Notes under the pieces: generated by a model
Told to the model about the DNA's origin: nothing
The model's input: only the letters and a program-made list of their open reading frames with translations
Databases searched by the model: none
Position numbers and translations under genes: made by a program
In this document: piece after piece, positions 7,299 to 14,067 of the stretch
Layout: every line of letters begins with the position of its first letter
Position numbering within the stretch: position 1 is the first letter of the stretch
DNA from: Candidatus Dojkabacteria bacterium
GTDB taxonomy: Bacteria > Patescibacteriota > Dojkabacteria > B142 > WJKM01
Assembly (NCBI GenBank): GCA_020429465.1
Contig: JAGQLH010000027.1
Span: forward strand, 1 to 15,082
DNA length: 15,082 bases
Direction of reading: 5' to 3'

Positions 7299-8466
7299 CT
7301 TTAGTTTGCCTTGACTCTTTGTAAACGAGAATAACTGCACAAAGACTAATTAATGATGCAGCAATTCCAATAATCCCAGGGAAGAAATAGTTGAGTAATG
7401 TATTCCCAACAAGGGGGCCAATTATTTGAGCTACACTAGTGAGTCCGTCTGATACCCCAATAATTGCGCCTTGTTCCTTATCGGAACCAGCACGAGAGAT
7501 TGCTCCAATAATAAGTGGGCGCAACAATCCTGATGAAATTGAGAATAACGTTATCATACAGATAAAGCCAATCCAATTATTGACGAATGCGAGCAGTAAC
7601 AAACTTATTGTAAAAGTTATGAATCCTACGTTTTGCAGTAATGATTCTCCAAATTTCTTAATAAGCATTCGTAGTATTCCCCCTCTGAAGATAATACTTA
7701 TTAATCCTACATATGCTAAAACATATCCGATATGGTCTGAATCAAGTCCAATTTGTCTATTTGCATACAAAGCAAGGCTGGTAATAAAAATAAAACTCGC
7801 TAGGGTGAATATAAACTGTTTTAATAATTGTGTCCTCACATAGTTATTTTTAAAGTACTTTTTAAATTGAGTAGTATCTAATATTTTTACTTGAAATGTT
7901 CTCTGGGGATCAGGTTTAATTGTTTCTCTAAGGAGCGTAACTGTAAGAATGATTGTAAGTATTGTCATTCCAGCTGCGAGGAATGCAGGAAGTGAAAAAC
8001 TTATATTTACCAAATATCCACCAATTGCTGGCCCAAATAGAAAACCAATTCCGAATGCAATACCACTAATTCCAAAAGCAGCACTTCGTTCTTCTTTGCT
8101 TGAAATATCACTCAGGTATGCTTGTGTTACCGTAAAATTACTACCGAAGATTCCATCAATTGCACGGGAGAGGAATACGAGAAACATAGTATCCGCAAAG
8201 CCGAGCATGAGGAAGCCGAGTAATGTAGAAATCTGTGAAATAATTAGTATTGGTTTTCTTCCATATAGATCACTCAATCTTCCAAGGATTGGGGCAGATA
8301 GAAATTGAAATAATGAGAAGGAGGCTAGTACAACCCCAATAAGTAATGGAGATGCACCTAATTCTTCAGCATAAAGTGGCAAAAATGGGAGAATAAGTGA
8401 AAATCCAAGTACTTCAGTTATTTGTATAAGGAAGATTGTTAGGTATCGTTTGTCTCTAAGAAGCAT
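7294..8466 (-). CDS. MFS transporter of the DHA1/TetA type (probable exporter)
   Basis: A 390-residue polytopic membrane protein with about 12 hydrophobic segments, the normal length for a drug:H+ antiporter-1 family member. Motif A lies between helices 2 and 3 (GRLSDLYGRKPIL, residues 62-74). A motif-B-like LSRAIDGIFG is at 99-108. The antiporter motif C is visible in helix 5 (GIGFLFGPAIGG, 139-150), which is the mark of exporters. The central loop is basic and charged (RETIKPDPQR). Substrate cannot be predicted; relatives export tetracycline, other drugs or metabolites. The ATG start is 34 bases after the 3' end of tRNA-Thr, and no promoter is seen between them, so transcription may come through the tRNA from the LysW-like gene. 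It might export the product of the neighbouring biosynthesis-like genes, which is inference only. Confidence 0.92.
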   Translation of the reverse strand: MLLRDKRYLTIFLIQITEVLGFSLILPFLPLYAEELGASPLLIGVVLASFSLFQFLSAPILGRLSDLYGRKPILIISQISTLLGFLMLGFADTMFLVFLSRAIDGIFGSNFTVTQAYLSDISSKEERSAAFGISGIAFGIGFLFGPAIGGYLVNISFSLPAFLAAGMTILTIILTVTLLRETIKPDPQRTFQVKILDTTQFKKYFKNNYVRTQLLKQFIFTLASFIFITSLALYANRQIGLDSDHIGYVLAYVGLISIIFRGGILRMLIKKFGESLLQNVGFITFTISLLLLAFVNNWIGFICMITLFSISSGLLRPLIIGAISRAGSDKEQGAIIGVSDGLTSVAQIIGPLVGNTLLNYFFPGIIGIAASLISLCAVILVYKESRQTKA

Positions 8467-8500
8467 AATGAGTTTATAAATTTCTATGGTAACTGGTAAA

Positions 8501-8573
8501 AGCTGTCCGTGGGAATCGAACCCACAACCTCCGGTTTACGATACCGATGCTCTACCGATTGAGCTAGGACAGC
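8501..8573 (-). tRNA. tRNA-Thr (anticodon CGT)
   Basis: The minus strand folds into a complete 73-nt cloverleaf: acceptor GCTGTCC/GGACAGC, D stem GCTC/GAGC with GG in the loop, anticodon stem TCGGT/ACCGG with one T-G pair, loop ATCGTAA, variable AGGTT, T stem GTGGG/CCCAC with TTCGATT. The anticodon CGT (plus-strand bases 8538-8540) reads ACG. G1-C72, C2-G71, G35 and U36 agree with threonine identity. The discriminator is T and the CCA end is not encoded. It lies 46 bases after the LysW-like gene and 34 before the MFS gene, all on the same strand. Confidence 0.97.
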
Positions 8574-8619
8574 TTTCGGATCAACTAGTTTAGTTTGATA
8601 TTAGGATGTTGTATTAGAT

Positions 8620-8811
8620 TTATTTTTCTTCTTCGAGGAGTTCCAGCGTGTGGTTCCCGTTTTCATCTATAGTAGCTACTCTGTACTCTATTCCGCAGAA
8701 TTCACATTCAACCACATCTCCTACTTTTGTACCGTCGGGAATGATATTTTCATTTTTACATTCATCGCATACGTAAGTTAGTCCAGTCGAAGTTATAGTG
8801 ATAGCATCCAT
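8620..8811 (-). CDS. LysW-like zinc-ribbon protein (possible amino-group carrier)
   Basis: A 63-residue acidic protein with two CxxC pairs (Cys15/18 and Cys36/39). The second half, VGDVVECEFCGIEYRV, closely follows the pattern of LysW, the small carrier used in AAA-type lysine and LysW-dependent arginine synthesis, in which a zinc ribbon is followed by an acidic tail. In true LysW the protein ends in EDWGE and the terminal Glu carries the substrate. Here the tail is LELLEEEK, so the attachment residue is missing or moved. It may be a diverged carrier, a carrier for another ligase, or only a LysW-fold zinc ribbon. No lysine or arginine pathway genes are visible nearby. It is divergent from a PLP enzyme and an ATP-grasp gene across 178 bases. 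The ATG has no Shine-Dalgarno. Confidence 0.8.
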   Translation of the reverse strand: MDAITITSTGLTYVCDECKNENIIPDGTKVGDVVECEFCGIEYRVATIDENGNHTLELLEEEK

Positions 8812-8849
8812 TTGTTTCGTTTACTCTAATGTAAGATAATATAGTCAGT

Positions 8850-8901
8850 CTTTTGCATGTTAGTACTTTTCCATAATTGCAAAAGTGTTTCAAATTGAAA
8901 C
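8850..8901. promoter_or_regulatory. Divergent control region with two inverted repeats
   Basis: Between the LysW-like gene and the PLP-enzyme gene lie two adjacent symmetric elements: CTTTTGCA (8850-8857) with TGCAAAAG (8878-8885), and the 15-base palindrome GTTTCAA-A-TTGAAAC (8887-8901). Both look like operator sites for dimeric regulators. A -10-like TATAAC at 8956-8961 lies 28 bases before the ATG at 8990, and on the minus strand TATATTAT lies near 8836-8843 before the LysW-like gene. No strong -35 box is seen for either. One regulator bound here could control both directions. Confidence 0.5.
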
Positions 8902-8989
8902 TTGTACTGGTTATTCTAACAGACGATTATATACCATATCACGTTTGAGGTTTAGTATAACTCAAAATTTTACTTAAGTACTTAGATGA

Positions 8990-9919
8990 ATGCCCATGAG
9001 TATTTGGCACCATAAGAACATTGGAAATTCTATTGCCAAAGAGTTTCAAAAAACTCTTAATGAGGGAAATACACCATTAGAATTGAAACAAATGACATGT
9101 GGAGATGTATATTTCAAACACGAAGAGTTAAATCCAAATGAATCTTTCAAAGATAGGAGTCTTGCATTCCAAATAGCATATTATGTTCAGAATGGTCATA
9201 CAAAGTTTGCCATTAGTTCGTCTGGAAATGCAGCACGAAGTGCTGCTGCATACTGTGCCCTCGCTCATGTCCAATTAGATATTTTTGTATCTCCCTCAAT
9301 TCCAGTGTATAAGCGTGAAAAGTTAATACACGAAAATGATTCTATTCGTATTCATACATCCAAACGTGCAAAATCAGATGCGATTAAGTTTTCTCGGGAA
9401 ACTGATGCAATTAATTTAAGGGGGTCTGTTGATGAGCACGCAATTACAGGATTTAAAACTCTTGGGTATGAACTAGCGCAAGAGTGTCCAGGAGCAGATG
9501 CGGTATTTATTTGTTGTAGTTCTGGGACAAGTACAGTGGGGCTATACCGTGGATTGATTGAGATGCAAAAAGAAAATGGTGGGACTCTACCAGCTATACA
9601 TGTTGTTCAATCTACAAAAATCCACCCAATTGCGAAAGAGTTTGATGAGGACTTTAACAAAACGATAACACATAAATCACAAGCAATATCTGATAAAGTG
9701 GCTCATCGAAAGCGTGAAGTCATTGATATAATAAACAATACCGGTGGATCTGGGTGGGTAGTTTCTGATAGAGAGGTTGAGTTGGCAAAAGAAGAATTAA
9801 ACTCGGTGGGGGTTACCGTAGAAGGATTTAATGCGTATGTTTCATATGCAGGAATCAAACGGGCACATAAAAACGGGTATATGTATAGCAAGCCCATCTG
9901 TATCTTAAGTGGTATTTAA
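8990..9919 (+). CDS. Threonine-synthase-like PLP enzyme (fold type II)
   Basis: A 309-residue member of the tryptophan-synthase-beta/threonine-synthase fold. EGNTPLELK (25-33) is the usual N-terminal signature. NPNESFKDRS (48-57) contains the expected Schiff-base Lys54. SSSGNAARSAAAY (76-88) is the cofactor/substrate Asn loop. SSGTSTVGLYRG (177-188) takes the place of the phosphate-binding Gly loop but has only two or three glycines. The chain ends at CILSGI. It is shorter than typical threonine synthase (about 350 residues or more) and lacks the N-terminal zinc ribbon of archaeal-type enzymes. The reaction is likely beta- or gamma-replacement or elimination on an amino acid (threonine, cysteine or diaminopropionate-like chemistry). 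No homoserine kinase or dehydrogenase gene is nearby. ATG at 8990 or 8996 are both possible starts. It leads a run of four closely spaced genes. Confidence 0.85.
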   Translation: MPMSIWHHKNIGNSIAKEFQKTLNEGNTPLELKQMTCGDVYFKHEELNPNESFKDRSLAFQIAYYVQNGHTKFAISSSGNAARSAAAYCALAHVQLDIFVSPSIPVYKREKLIHENDSIRIHTSKRAKSDAIKFSRETDAINLRGSVDEHAITGFKTLGYELAQECPGADAVFICCSSGTSTVGLYRGLIEMQKENGGTLPAIHVVQSTKIHPIAKEFDEDFNKTITHKSQAISDKVAHRKREVIDIINNTGGSGWVVSDREVELAKEELNSVGVTVEGFNAYVSYAGIKRAHKNGYMYSKPICILSGI

Positions 9920-9943
9920 AACTACACTATTATTTTGAGAAAT

Positions 9944-11278
9944 ATGTATAACTTAGAAGAGTTAGTTAGCAAAATTGAGCAAAAACGAAATGGAAAAACT
10001 ATCCTGTATGTGAGTAATGAGGTAGAACATGGAGTAGGTTTGAGTGATTATCTGGAAAATGTTATTCATATTTGTTTAAAACACTCGAATACAGTTGATT
10101 ACTTAAAAGAAGAAGGTAAAACTGTTATTTGCTTTGACAGTGATATTCCCAATCATACCGCCCGTAGTTCGGCAGACCTATTACAAATTATTCCGACATT
10201 AAAAGAACAAGGTATAGTATCTGACGGAGATTATGTTCAGACGTTTAAAATTTCTCCCAAATTTGAATTCGAAGCAGAGACACATAAACTTGTAATTTTA
10301 AATACAAGTTCAGAGCTAAATCAGTTATTTGAGCGGAAGGTATCACAGGCTAATCTGTTTGAAAAAGAGTTGGTTTGTATACCTAAAACCCGTATCGGAC
10401 AACTTGATACCTTTTCATATGACGATTGTGCTGAATACTTTGGAAATAAATTTGTCATCCAATTTGATAGAGGACATACCGGTTCAGGCACTCGATTTAT
10501 CTCGAGTGAAGAGGAATTTAAACCCATTAGTGAAAAATTTCCAAAACGGTCGGTTCGGATATCAGAGTATGTCGAGGGGGATACGTATTCAGTGAATTGC
10601 TGCATGAGTTCATCTGGAGTGCTTATAGGTGGAATTTATCGTCAAATTACTGGAATTCCTGAATTAACATCTAATCGAGGTGGAACCGTGGGGGGGACTT
10701 TCCAACATGGGTTACTGGGATCACAACTTGATGCGCTTGGTGTGGAATTATTAAAAATTGAGAAATTATTGGGAAATTACTCATACAAGGGACTCTTTGG
10801 ATTAGATTTTATTGTTTCTGACGATACTGTCTATATTATTGAAATGAATGCGCGTCAGCAGATGACCGTTGCGTTTAATTCACATATTAATGTAATGCAA
10901 AAAATTCCTCCTCTGAATCTTTTGCATATTGCAGTATTCTTAGGTATTGATACTTTTGAGATAGAAGAAATAAACAGATATTCGACTAGAGAGATTCATG
11001 CTGGACAACTCTATCTAAGAAATACCCATGATTCAGTACTAAAAGTTTCACATGAAAAGAAAACTGGTGTATACTCCCTTGAAACAGGGGAATTTATTAA
11101 AACATCATACCAATTTTCTGATTGTTCTGAAGGAGAGATTCTTTTACTTACTCAACTGAAGGGAACTAGTATAAAACCAGAAGGAGAAGTAGCAAGAATT
11201 CAAGGTCGGAATTTACTTGATGAGAATGGATTTCCTTTAAAATCATACATTGATTTCCTTACCCGAATAAATCAATAA
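9944..11278 (+). CDS. ATP-grasp ligase of unknown substrate
   Basis: 444 residues from the ATG at 9944; a TTG at 9935 would add three, but the ATG has GAGA just upstream. The numbers below count from the TTG. The N-terminal 150 residues form a pre-ATP-grasp domain. The ATP-grasp part shows FVIQFDRGHTGSGTRFI (173-189, glycine-rich loop), ISEYVEGDTYSVNC (209-222, hinge and adenine region), GLFGLDFI (286-293) and IIEMNARQQMT (301-311, metal-binding Glu and Asn). The Lys usually seen in VxKP before the glycine loop is Gln176. Members of the superfamily join a carboxylate to an amine or thiol through an acyl phosphate. At this length it resembles carboxylate-amine ligases, not the shorter LysX or RimK. 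It lies 24 bases after the PLP enzyme, so the two probably work in one pathway, such as making and then coupling an amino acid. Confidence 0.85.
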   Translation: MYNLEELVSKIEQKRNGKTILYVSNEVEHGVGLSDYLENVIHICLKHSNTVDYLKEEGKTVICFDSDIPNHTARSSADLLQIIPTLKEQGIVSDGDYVQTFKISPKFEFEAETHKLVILNTSSELNQLFERKVSQANLFEKELVCIPKTRIGQLDTFSYDDCAEYFGNKFVIQFDRGHTGSGTRFISSEEEFKPISEKFPKRSVRISEYVEGDTYSVNCCMSSSGVLIGGIYRQITGIPELTSNRGGTVGGTFQHGLLGSQLDALGVELLKIEKLLGNYSYKGLFGLDFIVSDDTVYIIEMNARQQMTVAFNSHINVMQKIPPLNLLHIAVFLGIDTFEIEEINRYSTREIHAGQLYLRNTHDSVLKVSHEKKTGVYSLETGEFIKTSYQFSDCSEGEILLLTQLKGTSIKPEGEVARIQGRNLLDENGFPLKSYIDFLTRINQ

Positions 11279-11282
11279 AATA

Positions 11283-12629
11283 ATGAAAAAAAATCTTCAC
11301 AACATAGCAATGACAGAAGAACAATGGGTAATAGCTGGGACCGGTTTCTTCATTTTGATTCTGCTCTGCTCTGCTCTATTGTTCCCACTGTCGCTTTTTC
11401 GAGATGAGCAAGTTTTACAAGATGTCCCAGAGCAAGAGGTTATGGTTGAGTATCAAGAGTCTGAAATTGATTTATCGCAACTTCCTGTAGATGCTGATGA
11501 GGTTACTTCATACTTTGAAAAAATTATTTCTGGTTTCCAAAAAGCAGGTTCGGTAGGATATGTGAGTGAATGTCTAGACTCAGAAGGGTATGGGGTGGTT
11601 GAGTATACAAAAATAAACTTCCTGGAAGACAAAAGAGCAACATATTTATATGAAAAAGATTCTGAGGAAGTTCGAACTTCTGAAACGGTACAGGTCGGTA
11701 ATCAGTATGTTGAAATACATCCCAAGAATGTTAATGAAATATCTAAGTTGTTTCCTTCTCGGGAAGCTGAATTAGCCTCTATATTTGAACAACTTTTCCA
11801 GTTATTTGAAAGAAGAACTGATGAAGAAGTAAACTTTGAATTTTCTGAAGGGAATTTTGAAGCTCGTAATGAAGAATACCAATTTGATATATTTACTTCT
11901 AATCTTGAAGAGAAAACAGGGAGAAAACTTGGATTTACTTCGAGTAACGAAATATGGTCTTCGCCTGATGGCAATGAGATTCGTGTATGGGTTGATGAAA
12001 ATGGTCGTTTGAAAGAGATCAAAGTTCCAATTGGTGTGGGTTGTAGTCATTATATCGTCGATTATAACCAACCAATGGCAATTGAAGAGTTCGGTGTTTC
12101 TTCAAATGAAACTACATTTGTTGACCAATCAGTTCGTGATAGCATCGAAGCTGGCTTTGCTCAATGGGATGATAGTGACGAATTGAATTACTGGCTAAAT
12201 AAAGAAGAATGTTCAGAGGAAGTAGATTCGTATGAGTTGGTAGAGCATAATTTTGTTGAAGAAGATATAGATCGTGAAGAGGTAATGGAACAGTTTAATC
12301 AGCAGATAAGTAATTTGTTATGGGGAACGTTCCCGAGTGGTTGGGAGAAGTGGGTTACTATCCGGCATGACGAGAGTGTTCAAGGACAAGGTGAGACAGA
12401 GATAACTGCGCATACATTTAGTTTTGATTTCCGAAGTCCTAACTTTGGACGAGTTCCAATGTATTATTTGGGGTACGAGATGCCATTCTCAAATGAAATA
12501 TGGTTACGTTCAAATGATAATAGTGTATTGCGTATAGTCGGTGAAGATTCTCAGTGTGATGTTTACGAATATATTTTTGAGAGTACTGAAGATGAGGATG
12601 CTCCAAATTTTACTAATCTCACAAATTAA
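11283..12629 (+). CDS. Single-pass membrane protein with duplicated acidic outer domain
   Basis: 448 residues, no family recognised. A short basic N-terminus (MKKNLHN) precedes one membrane helix at about 15-38, so the large acidic C-terminal part should lie outside the cell. That part seems to be an internal duplication: unit A (about 90-262) has Cys97, SNEIW at 221-225 and Cys254; unit B (about 305-435) has Cys310, SNEIW at 403-407 and Cys425. One disulfide per unit is plausible. The strands LGFTSSNEIW and LGYEMPFSNEIW suggest a beta-sandwich or LolA-like curved sheet, which is a guess from pattern only. It starts 4 bases after the ATP-grasp stop and ends 5 bases before the next ATG, so co-transcription is nearly certain. 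A role as a surface sensor, binder or anchor for the pathway would fit. Confidence 0.85.
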   Translation: MKKNLHNIAMTEEQWVIAGTGFFILILLCSALLFPLSLFRDEQVLQDVPEQEVMVEYQESEIDLSQLPVDADEVTSYFEKIISGFQKAGSVGYVSECLDSEGYGVVEYTKINFLEDKRATYLYEKDSEEVRTSETVQVGNQYVEIHPKNVNEISKLFPSREAELASIFEQLFQLFERRTDEEVNFEFSEGNFEARNEEYQFDIFTSNLEEKTGRKLGFTSSNEIWSSPDGNEIRVWVDENGRLKEIKVPIGVGCSHYIVDYNQPMAIEEFGVSSNETTFVDQSVRDSIEAGFAQWDDSDELNYWLNKEECSEEVDSYELVEHNFVEEDIDREEVMEQFNQQISNLLWGTFPSGWEKWVTIRHDESVQGQGETEITAHTFSFDFRSPNFGRVPMYYLGYEMPFSNEIWLRSNDNSVLRIVGEDSQCDVYEYIFESTEDEDAPNFTNLTN

Positions 12630-12634
12630 ATAAG

Positions 12635-13411
12635 ATGATCAGACGTATTCCGGAAAAATTACAATTAGAGATTGATAAATATTTCTCTCTAGATATGCAT
12701 GGAACTAACGTAGTATGTCCCTATTACATTAATCCAAAATCGACCCGAGGTAATCTTAGAGTTATGGCAGGAAAAGGAGCTCCGGAAGAGATTGAATTAG
12801 AAACAAGAATTTGGGCAAAGGTAAAAGGATTCGATATAGTCAATGCTTCGGCGGAGGAAATACGGGAGTTTATGTTGCAAATGAAGATCGGTGTTGATTG
12901 TTCTGGTTTTGTCGCTCAAATTTTGAATAACTACATGACAAAAATGGGATATGGTCCATTACGTTTATATTTATCATTTGACAATAATTCATTAATTGCA
13001 CGTCTAAGAAGGTTTCTAAGACCGCTTGAAAACATAGGGGCAAATATACTCACGTCTGATTTGAATGCTGATCATATTGATGATCTCAATGAGATTAGAC
13101 CTGGTGATCTTATTCGGGCGAAAGGTAATCAAAGAAATGCCCATCATGTTGGGATTATTACTGAGGTTGAATATGATGAGGAATCACAATCTGTTAGAAA
13201 ATTTACATATGCCAATTCACATAGGTTTTATGAAAATCAGAATGGAATGAGGTATGGGGAAGTGGTACTTGATAATCCAGGGAAGGAGCTTAAAGATCAA
13301 ACTTGGACGGATACACTTAATGGCAGAAATTATTTTTTGGAAGATCTTCTTGTAGATTACGAGGATAATGGAATTCGTCGCTTAAAATTTTCAAGTGAGA
13401 TTGGGTTGTAA
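12635..13411 (+). CDS. NlpC/P60-type Cys-His hydrolase without signal peptide
   Basis: 258 residues. The papain-like NlpC/P60 core is visible: VDCSGFVAQIL around the nucleophile Cys89, then LNEIRPGDLIRA (151-162), then NAHHVGIITEV with His170/171 as the catalytic base, and FTYANSHRFYE (190-200) giving a polar third residue. About 85 residues precede the Cys (INPKSTRGNLRVMAGKGAP, then a helix). A basic insert sits at about 118-130 (LIARLRRFLRP). Family members normally cleave peptidoglycan stem peptides or act on amides and gamma-glutamyl bonds. Most are exported, but here no signal peptide or membrane helix exists, so a cytoplasmic substrate is likely, unless it leaves by another route. Its place directly after the PLP enzyme, ATP-grasp ligase and membrane protein suggests a role on the same product, perhaps as an amidase or transferase. 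Confidence 0.82.
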   Translation: MIRRIPEKLQLEIDKYFSLDMHGTNVVCPYYINPKSTRGNLRVMAGKGAPEEIELETRIWAKVKGFDIVNASAEEIREFMLQMKIGVDCSGFVAQILNNYMTKMGYGPLRLYLSFDNNSLIARLRRFLRPLENIGANILTSDLNADHIDDLNEIRPGDLIRAKGNQRNAHHVGIITEVEYDEESQSVRKFTYANSHRFYENQNGMRYGEVVLDNPGKELKDQTWTDTLNGRNYFLEDLLVDYEDNGIRRLKFSSEIGL

Positions 13412-13431
13412 GGTTTCCCCTTATGTCACTT

Positions 13432-13444
13432 GTAATGTCATTAC
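13432..13444. promoter_or_regulatory. 13-bp palindrome upstream of the Nudix pair
   Basis: GTAATG-T-CATTAC is a perfect 6-base-arm palindrome between the NlpC/P60 gene and the first Nudix gene, 47 bases before the ATG. It might be an operator. The 80-base gap would allow a separate promoter (TTGTAA at 13472-13477 is a possible -35 but no good -10 follows), or simply continued transcription from upstream. Confidence 0.25.
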
Positions 13445-13491
13445 TACGAAGGCAGGAATCTTTGTAACTTTCTCTTGATAAATTACTAAGT

Positions 13492-14067
13492 ATGAACACA
13501 AATGACGAATTACTTGATCATGTTGATGAGAATGATGTGGTGATCGGGGCACTATTAAGATCTGAAGCATACGATAAAAATATTGATTCGATTCATCGTA
13601 TGAGTGGAGTTTTACTTGTGGATCATGTGAACAAGAAAGTACTGCTCCAACAAAGGTCTGACAAGAAGCGATATCCACTTATGTGGGTTGTATCAGCGGG
13701 AGGACATTATCAGGCGGGTGAGGATATTCTTGATGGTGCATATCGTGAGCTTGATGAAGAGCTTGGAATTGAGACTCCAATAGTAATGGTAGGTAAGGAG
13801 TTTAAGCTACATAAAGACGCTAATTCCTATGTCTATTGGTTTATTGGGATATATGATGGTCAAGATATGAAATTGAGTAAAGATGAAATTGAGCGGGTAA
13901 AATTCTTTTCTAAAGAATCATTGGATAAAATGAAAGGATCTGATTTTTCACAAGTGGTTGATTATAAAGTTTATGGAAATAAAGTGAGTGGGTGGGCATA
14001 TGAGCTTGCACAAAGATACTTTGCTGGTGAGTTTGACGAGGCTTTAGTTTATCTGCAGAAATCATGA
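13492..14067 (+). CDS. Nudix hydrolase, isopentenyl-diphosphate-isomerase/YfcD-like subgroup
   Basis: 191 residues. The N-terminus (LLDHVDENDVVIGALLRSEAY) and SIHRMSGVLLVD resemble the YfcD/IDI-like branch of Nudix proteins. KVLLQQRSDKKRYPLMW precedes a complete Nudix box, GHYQAGE-x7-RELDEELGI (residues about 71-93), with all metal-binding glutamates. The C-terminal 40 residues are helical (SGWAYELAQRYFAGEFDEALVYL). Nudix enzymes cut diphosphate bonds in nucleotide derivatives; the exact substrate is unknown and isomerase activity should not be assumed. Its TGA stop overlaps the next ATG in ATGA, so translation of the two Nudix genes is probably coupled. It is the only gene in the window ending in TGA that I checked. 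Confidence 0.92.
   Translation: MNTNDELLDHVDENDVVIGALLRSEAYDKNIDSIHRMSGVLLVDHVNKKVLLQQRSDKKRYPLMWVVSAGGHYQAGEDILDGAYRELDEELGIETPIVMVGKEFKLHKDANSYVYWFIGIYDGQDMKLSKDEIERVKFFSKESLDKMKGSDFSQVVDYKVYGNKVSGWAYELAQRYFAGEFDEALVYLQKS

Noticed and set aside
8502..8573. Integration site (att) at the tRNA-Thr gene
   Set aside because: No duplicated tRNA 3' end or integrase gene is present in the window.
10329..10605. Open frames on both strands inside the ATP-grasp gene
   Set aside because: They are shadows of a gene with clear ATP-grasp motifs in another frame and have no independent support.
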